DNA of 12,119 nucleotides from an uncultured Eubacteriales bacterium. Its GTDB lineage: Bacteria > Bacillota > Clostridia > Christensenellales > CAG-138. Below, one piece after another: positions 6,939-12,119 of this stretch. The stretch is taken from contig URFJ01000054.1 in NCBI GenBank assembly GCA_900547135.1, positions 1 through 12,119 of the forward strand, in the 5' to 3' direction. Numbering within the stretch: the stretch's first letter is position 1; each line of letters begins with the position of its first letter. Under the pieces are notes generated by a model. The model saw nothing but the letters and a program-made list of their open reading frames with translations. It did not search any database and was not told the DNA's origin. Made by a program: the position numbers and the translations under genes.

Positions 6939-7817
6939 ATGAGCGCTAATATAGTATCAATAAATTCGGATCGTCTCGTTATGCAAAGCGTAATGGGAGA
7001 AGTTCATCATCCCGCGATGGGTCCAAACCCTTATAGAATAAACACCGCAAACGGCGCGCCGATGGTGCTGCCAGGTACAGGCGGAATAACCTATAATGTT
7101 ACTATCGGCGATTCCGTATATGCAATGGAGGCCGATCATGTGGAGCCCGGAGTATCAATAAAGGCATCCGATACGAATGAAAACAACGCGCTTAACACGC
7201 TTTCATGCATAGGCAACGAAGCGCGGGTAATTTCAGGGGATGCCAAGGGGGCCAAAGGGTTTGTAACAGGCAAGCATGGCGGGATTGAACATGTATTGGT
7301 GTATTTTGAGAGTGAAGCGCTGGAAAAAATGGCCATAGGCGACAAAATCCTAATAAAAGCGCAGGGCCAGGGTATGAAGCTTATGGGCTTTGAGGATAAG
7401 GTTAAGGCGATGAACATAGATCCGGCTCTTTATTACAAACTAAATATAACTTTTGATGACGGAATGCTTAACGTTCCCATCGCGGCCAAGGTTCCCGCTT
7501 ATCTTATGGGTTCCGGTATAGGCTCAAACAGCGCGTATAGGGGAGATTATGACATAATGACAGCAGACCATGAGGTAATCAAAAACTTTGGTTTGGATAA
7601 GCTGCGCTATGGCGACATCGTAATGCTTGAAAACTGCGATACAACATTTGGCCGCGGGTATCTTATGGGGGCTGCAACAATAGGCGTAGTTGTACACAGC
7701 GACTGCATCCTTGCCGGACACGGACCTGGGGTTACGACGCTTTTGGCCGCAAAGGAAGCGGTTATCAACGGCGTAATTACTCCAAACGCTAATATTGCCA
7801 ACTACCTTTTAGGCTAA
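6939..7817 (+). CDS. DUF4438 domain protein, function unknown
   Basis: I recognise this 292-residue protein from memory as a DUF4438 family member, a conserved protein of anaerobic bacteria and archaea with no established reaction. It is soluble, with no signal peptide or membrane segment. Recognisable blocks are the start SINSDRLVMQSVMGEVHHPA (residues 7-26), the Gly-rich TGKHGGIEHVLVYF (about 110-123), and a C-terminal region rich in conserved Gly, Asp and His: GYLMGAATIGVVVHSDC followed by GHGPGVTTLL. The clustered His/Asp/Cys residues could bind a metal or substrate, which is inference. GGAGG eight bases upstream supports ATG 6939. The next gene, a PcrA-type helicase, begins three bases after the stop with no ribosome binding site of its own, so the two are probably translationally coupled. 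Confidence 0.8.
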   Translation: MSANIVSINSDRLVMQSVMGEVHHPAMGPNPYRINTANGAPMVLPGTGGITYNVTIGDSVYAMEADHVEPGVSIKASDTNENNALNTLSCIGNEARVISGDAKGAKGFVTGKHGGIEHVLVYFESEALEKMAIGDKILIKAQGQGMKLMGFEDKVKAMNIDPALYYKLNITFDDGMLNVPIAAKVPAYLMGSGIGSNSAYRGDYDIMTADHEVIKNFGLDKLRYGDIVMLENCDTTFGRGYLMGAATIGVVVHSDCILAGHGPGVTTLLAAKEAVINGVITPNANIANYLLG

Positions 7818-7820
7818 AAC

Positions 7821-10037
7821 ATGGATATAACCTTACTTAACAAAGAACAACGGCGGGCTGTTGAATGCCTCGACGGCCCGCTGCTAGTATTGGCAGGAGC
7901 GGGTTCTGGAAAAACGCGCGTACTGACGTACCGTATAGCAAACCTTATAGACCATGGAGTCCGTCCATGGAATATTTTAGCGCTGACTTTCACAAATAAA
8001 GCTGCCCGTGAGATGAGAGAGAGGACCGAGTCGCTTATTGGGGTTTCCGCATCGGACGTATGGTGCGTTACGTTTCATTCCTTTTGCGTACGGATTTTGC
8101 GAATGGATATTGATAAGATGTCCAACGGATATGACCGTAACTTTGTTATATATGATGATGGCGACCAGCTGAGCGTAATTGAGTCCATATTGAAGCGACT
8201 GGGCGTTCAGGAGAAGGATACTCCAAAGCGGTCAATAAAAGAAGCTATAAGCACTGCTAAAAATAAGGGCGTTGATCCGGATACCTTTTTTGCTTCCGAA
8301 TTCCAGGGTGATTTGAAAAGACAGGTATACAGCCTGTATAAAAAACAACTTCAGGACGCAAACGCGCTTGACTTTGACGATTTGATCCTATTTACTATAA
8401 AACTTTTCCAGCAATGTGGGGACGTCCTTGAGAAGTACCGTGGCAAATTTCGCTACGTGCTGGTTGATGAGTATCAGGACACCAACCTTCCCCAGTACAG
8501 CCTTGTAAGGCTGCTTTGTGAGGAACACAGAAACCTCTGCGTTGTGGGCGACGACGACCAAAGCATATATGGCTGGAGGGGAGCCGATATAAGAAACATA
8601 CTTGAGTTTGAAACTGACTTTCCAGGCGCAAAGATAATAAGGCTCGAACAAAATTATCGATCCTCTGCCAACATCCTCAACGCCGCTAACAGCGTGATAG
8701 CCAATAATATCGGACGAAAGGAAAAACGCCTGTGGACCAATAAGGCCAGCGGCGATACGATAACGCATCATTGCGCGGACGATGAGAGAAGGGAGGCGGA
8801 CTTCGTATGCAGGACCATTATGAGCGGAATAAGGAGCGGCAGGGCTTACTGCGATTACGCAGTCCTCTACCGTATGAACGCTCAAAGCCGTATCCTGGAG
8901 ACAATGCTGCTGTCATACGGTATACCGCATAATGTATATGGAGGGCAAAGGTTCTACGACCGCAAGGAGATAAAGGATATCCTCGCTTATCTAAGAGTGG
9001 TTGCCAACCCAAATGACGACGTTGCGTTCAGGAGGATAGTAAACGTCCCTGCCAGGGGAATAGGCGCTGCAACGCTGCAAAAGCTAACGGATGCGGCGGT
9101 TAATAGCGGCAGTCCTCTTTTAGTAACCGCACTCGGCGATACGCCTATGGATTTAAAAACGGCAGCAAAGCTTAAACCTTTCAGGGACATGATGGCCGGT
9201 GTTTTAAAAAAGAAAGCCGAGCTCCCGCCGTCAGAGCTTACGGAATATATACTAGGCCAAATAAGGTATAGGGAGTACTTGGAACTAGAGGGGAAGACGC
9301 AGGCGGAGACCAGGTGGGAAAATATTTTGGAGCTTATGGGAAACATAAGAGAAGTAGAAAACAGCATAGTTGACCCTGAAGCAGACGCGTTAGGCGCTTT
9401 TCTGGAGAGCGTTGCGCTAATGTCGGATATTGATTCGATGAGCGACGAGTACGGCACCGTATCACTTATGACGCTTCACAGCGCTAAAGGGCTTGAGTTT
9501 GGTACCGTATTCATAACCGGCATGGAGGATGGCATATTCCCTACTTCGAGGTCCAAGTTCGATCCCGACTCAATGGAGGAGGAGAGAAGACTGATGTATG
9601 TTGGAATGACAAGAGCTATGGATAAGCTATATCTGCTCAACACCAGGCACAGAACCCTTTTCGGACATACTTCCGACAGCATTGAATCCCGATTCCTGAG
9701 GGAAATCCCGGAGGAGTTCTTGGAAATCCCGTCAGCTTTGCGCGGATTCGGGCGCGCGGCCGATGAGTATAATTATGGCCGAAGACCATCTGAAGGATTA
9801 TATGAGAAGCAATCCAGCGTTCCCGCCTTTGCGGGCAGTTCCAAATATGAAAAGCACGCTGCCGTTCAAATGAAGGACCTGAGCATATATCAGCGCGTGC
9901 GCCACGCGAAATTTGGAGAGGGCACTATAATAGAGATGACTGGAAGCGGAAACGCTATACTGATATCTATTGACTTTGATTCGGTCGGTGTGAAAAAGCT
10001 GGCGGGAGCGTATGCCCCAATCGAGCCGGTCGAGTAA
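7821..10037 (+). CDS. pcrA: ATP-dependent DNA helicase PcrA/UvrD
   Basis: A superfamily 1A 3'-5' DNA helicase used in repair, replication restart and removal of RecA filaments. All motifs are present in order: the Q motif near residue 10, Walker A AGAGSGKT (25-32), motif Ia ALTFTNKAA, the TFHSFC block, Walker B VDEYQDT (215-221), motif III GDDDQSIYGWRGAD (243-256), motif IV LEQNYRS, motif V LHSAKGLEF (about 551-559) and motif VI EERRLMYVGMTRA. The C-terminal tail ends in the Tudor-like module YQRVRHAKFGEGTI, which in PcrA contacts RNA polymerase. The length, about 738 residues, is normal. There is no clear ribosome binding site before ATG 7821, and the start lies three bases after the DUF4438 stop, suggesting coupling. 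ligA follows 18 bases later, the usual Gram-positive arrangement. Confidence 0.96.
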   Translation: MDITLLNKEQRRAVECLDGPLLVLAGAGSGKTRVLTYRIANLIDHGVRPWNILALTFTNKAAREMRERTESLIGVSASDVWCVTFHSFCVRILRMDIDKMSNGYDRNFVIYDDGDQLSVIESILKRLGVQEKDTPKRSIKEAISTAKNKGVDPDTFFASEFQGDLKRQVYSLYKKQLQDANALDFDDLILFTIKLFQQCGDVLEKYRGKFRYVLVDEYQDTNLPQYSLVRLLCEEHRNLCVVGDDDQSIYGWRGADIRNILEFETDFPGAKIIRLEQNYRSSANILNAANSVIANNIGRKEKRLWTNKASGDTITHHCADDERREADFVCRTIMSGIRSGRAYCDYAVLYRMNAQSRILETMLLSYGIPHNVYGGQRFYDRKEIKDILAYLRVVANPNDDVAFRRIVNVPARGIGAATLQKLTDAAVNSGSPLLVTALGDTPMDLKTAAKLKPFRDMMAGVLKKKAELPPSELTEYILGQIRYREYLELEGKTQAETRWENILELMGNIREVENSIVDPEADALGAFLESVALMSDIDSMSDEYGTVSLMTLHSAKGLEFGTVFITGMEDGIFPTSRSKFDPDSMEEERRLMYVGMTRAMDKLYLLNTRHRTLFGHTSDSIESRFLREIPEEFLEIPSALRGFGRAADEYNYGRRPSEGLYEKQSSVPAFAGSSKYEKHAAVQMKDLSIYQRVRHAKFGEGTIIEMTGSGNAILISIDFDSVGVKKLAGAYAPIEPVE

Positions 10038-10055
10038 GCCAAGGCGGAGGTTTAA

Positions 10056-12044
10056 ATGCAGCAGGACATGAGGGAACTCGTAGACAAATTAAACGATTAT
10101 GCACACGCATATTACGTGCTTGACGCGCCAAAGATCAGTGATAAGGAGTATGACGAACTGTTTGACGAGCTGCTAAGGCTTGAAGCTGACACGGGCATAG
10201 TCCTTCCAGATTCGCCAACGCTTAGGGTCGGCGGTGAGCCGGTTGCAGCGTTTGAGCAGCATACCCATATCCAACGCTTATGGAGTCTTGACAAGATAAG
10301 ATCGCGTGAAGAGTTAATGCTTTGGATGGACAGATCGGATAAGTTAAAGCGAGAGTTTGAAAAGAGCTCCGGCAATCCGCTTCCGGAGTCCGATTATGTA
10401 TTGGAATATAAGTTTGACGGACTTACGGTTAATCTGACCTACGATGGAGGAAAGCTAGTGTACGCGGCAACGCGTGGCAATGGAATAACGGGCGAGGGCA
10501 TTCTTGAGCAGGTCAAGACGATACGCGACGTTCCGCTTGCAATAAAACACATGGGCAAGCTTGAGGTTCAGGGTGAATGTTATATGAAGTTAAGCGTTCT
10601 TGACGAGCTCAACAGCTCGACTGGAGAGCATCTGAAAAACGCTAGGAACGCGGCAGCGGGGGCGTTGCGCAACCTTGACCCCAAGGTTACGGCAAGGCGA
10701 AGGCTTTCATTCTTCTGCTATAGCATAGGTTATGCCGATGGAATGATGTTTTCGTCACATATGGAGATATCAGATTTTCTTAAGGAAAACGGGTTTAAAA
10801 TAAGCCCTTATATGCGTGTACACAGGGATGCCTCCGCTATCATTGATGATATAAAGGAAGTTGAAACCCATAGGGGAGAGCTTGATTTCCTCATCGACGG
10901 CATGGTAATTAAAATAAACGACATTGCTACAAGGGAAGTATTGGGGTATACGGACAGGTTTCCCAGATGGGCTGTGGCTTATAAGTTTACAGCCGAAGAA
11001 ACCACAACAACAATAAACAGCATTACCTGGGAGGTTGGACGCACTGGAAAGCTTACGCCCCTTGCCCGTCTTGAACCGGTGGAACTTGCGGGAGCCACCA
11101 TATCCCGAGCAACGCTGAACAATTATGACGATATACTCAGAAAGCGCGTCGGAGCGGGCTCAAAGGTTTTTATACGCAGAAGTAACGACGTTATTCCCGA
11201 GATTTTGGGCTGCGTAGATGATGAAGCGCCTGTAACCGAGGTTGAAAAACCGTCGGTATGTCCGGCATGCGGCGCCCATGTCGAACAGAGAGGGGCAAAC
11301 ATATTCTGCACAAACTCGCTTACCTGCACCCCCCAAATAGTGGCCAGGCTTGTACACTACGCATCTAGGGACGCCATGGATATTGAAACCTTTTCGGACA
11401 AGACGGCGTCGCAGTTCGTTGAATCACTCAATATAGTAACAATACCTCAGTTATACAGGCTTACTATTGAAGAACTGCTTTCATTAAATAAATTCAAACA
11501 AAAGAAGGCGCAGAATCTGCTGTCGGCGATCGAAAGGAGTAAGAGTCGCCCACTTTCATCGTTTTTATTCGCGTTAGGCATACCGAATGTCGGGATAAAG
11601 ACGGCCCGTATTCTTTCAAAACAGTTTTTAACACTACAGGCGGTTAGACGCGCCGAATACGACGAGCTGGTAACGATAAAGGATATTGGGGATATTGTTG
11701 CAAGGGGGATAGTGGATTTCTTCAGCGACGACTCGATTAGCTCGGCAATAGACGAGATACTGGCCTACGGCGTTAAGCCCAGGGATGAGGAAAGCGGAGA
11801 AATACAAAGTTCTATCACTGGCAAGACCATCGTGATAACAGGTACAATGAAGCGCATGGATCGCAGCGGCATCGAATCGCTTATTCAGAGCCTTGGAGCC
11901 TCCGCAAGCGGAAGTGTGAGCAAAAAAACCGACTATGTCGTTGCCGGAGAGGGCGCTGGAAGCAAATTGAACAAGGCTAACGAACTGGGGATTATGGTGA
12001 TAACCGAGGATGAATTTTTTGAGATGATAGGAAAACAGGGATGA
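10056..12044 (+). CDS. ligA: NAD+-dependent DNA ligase, divergent LigA subtype
   Basis: The protein seals nicks using NAD+ and is essential in replication and repair. It is 662 residues long, as normal. The Ia domain contains the HAYYVLDAPKISDKEYDEL stretch (17-35). The adenylated lysine is K119 in EYKFDG. TRGNGITGE (139-147) is motif III-like, and DFLIDGMVIK and WAVAYKF follow. The OB fold includes VGRTGKLTPLA (328-338) and RRSNDVIPEI (374-383). Four zinc cysteines are at 402, 405, 418 and 424, with helix-hairpin-helix repeats after them and a BRCT domain at about 585-660 (TGKTIVITGTMKR to the Lys-rich end). EYKFDG and RRSNDVIPEI replace the EPKIDG and KRAGDVIP forms of classical LigA, matching a subtype seen in some Clostridia. 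GGCGGAGG six bases upstream supports the start. Confidence 0.95.
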   Translation: MQQDMRELVDKLNDYAHAYYVLDAPKISDKEYDELFDELLRLEADTGIVLPDSPTLRVGGEPVAAFEQHTHIQRLWSLDKIRSREELMLWMDRSDKLKREFEKSSGNPLPESDYVLEYKFDGLTVNLTYDGGKLVYAATRGNGITGEGILEQVKTIRDVPLAIKHMGKLEVQGECYMKLSVLDELNSSTGEHLKNARNAAAGALRNLDPKVTARRRLSFFCYSIGYADGMMFSSHMEISDFLKENGFKISPYMRVHRDASAIIDDIKEVETHRGELDFLIDGMVIKINDIATREVLGYTDRFPRWAVAYKFTAEETTTTINSITWEVGRTGKLTPLARLEPVELAGATISRATLNNYDDILRKRVGAGSKVFIRRSNDVIPEILGCVDDEAPVTEVEKPSVCPACGAHVEQRGANIFCTNSLTCTPQIVARLVHYASRDAMDIETFSDKTASQFVESLNIVTIPQLYRLTIEELLSLNKFKQKKAQNLLSAIERSKSRPLSSFLFALGIPNVGIKTARILSKQFLTLQAVRRAEYDELVTIKDIGDIVARGIVDFFSDDSISSAIDEILAYGVKPRDEESGEIQSSITGKTIVITGTMKRMDRSGIESLIQSLGASASGSVSKKTDYVVAGEGAGSKLNKANELGIMVITEDEFFEMIGKQG

Positions 12045-12119
12045 AACAGGGGAAGCTTAGCAACGAAAGGCTGGAGAGCCTTATTCTCAGCAAGTTTGGA
12101 CGTACAAGAGCTGAAGTCG
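12041..12119 (+). CDS. Start of a gene, possibly AIR-synthase-related/HypE-like; cut by window edge
   Basis: ATG 12041 overlaps the ligA stop as ATGA, the sign of translational coupling, and the frame stays open to the window end (26 codons). The start, MKQGKLSNERLESLILSKF then GRTRAEV, resembles from memory the N-terminus of clostridial AIR synthase-related proteins (PurM/HypE-like ATP-binding family), which begin MKxGKL and carry a charged helix ending near an RxEV motif. The diagnostic ATP-binding segment lies outside the window, so the family assignment is tentative; that it is a real gene is more certain. Confidence 0.55.
   Translation, partial: MKQGKLSNERLESLILSKFGRTRAEV

Noticed and set aside
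8388..8885. A 165-codon antisense frame inside pcrA
   Set aside because: It is opposite helicase motifs II to IV, has no family resemblance, and is explained by codon bias of the sense gene.

Overview
The window looks like chromosomal DNA of an anaerobic, fermentative Bacillota, most likely class Clostridia. The pointers are strong GGAGG-type ribosome binding sites, heavy use of ATA codons, a clostridial-type large serine recombinase, an iorAB pair for ferredoxin-linked 2-oxoacid oxidation, and the Gram-positive pcrA-ligA gene order. The order or genus cannot be fixed by reading alone.

Left part (1-2325), accessory and decayed: the window opens inside a large serine recombinase gene (its first few codons lie outside). 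It ends in a strong intrinsic terminator that overlaps its stop codon. About 300 bases of broken or unrecognised reading frames follow, then the wreck of a DUF362-type lipoprotein gene. That wreck can be followed through five frame changes and has lost its 3' end. Together these look like the edge of an integrated element or an old insertion hot spot, bounded by a tRNA-Leu(UAA) gene on the minus strand whose 3' end and terminator face the decayed region.

Middle part (2377-6888), ordinary chromosome: the minus strand carries the tRNA with its own promoter and, upstream of it, a small MazG/PRA-PH-superfamily nucleotide pyrophosphohydrolase with its own promoter. Reading the other way, iorA (TTG start) and iorB are spaced four bases apart and encode the two subunits of indolepyruvate:ferredoxin oxidoreductase, closed by a terminator at 5548-5572. 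A MalY/PatB-type PLP C-S lyase/aminotransferase follows as its own unit. Iors oxidise aryl-pyruvates made by transamination, so the PLP enzyme and iorAB fit an amino-acid-catabolising lifestyle, though a direct pathway link is inference.

Right part (6900-12119), a tight plus-strand operon: a DUF4438 protein of unknown function, a PcrA/UvrD-type helicase 3 bases later, an NAD+-dependent DNA ligase of a divergent LigA subtype, and the beginning of a fourth gene whose ATG overlaps the ligA stop (ATGA). Its visible N-terminus resembles AIR-synthase-related/HypE-like proteins. No CRISPR array, insertion sequence or clearly new multi-gene system was seen. The most unusual parts are the decayed junction at 1511-2325 and the DUF4438 gene placed at the head of a DNA-repair operon.
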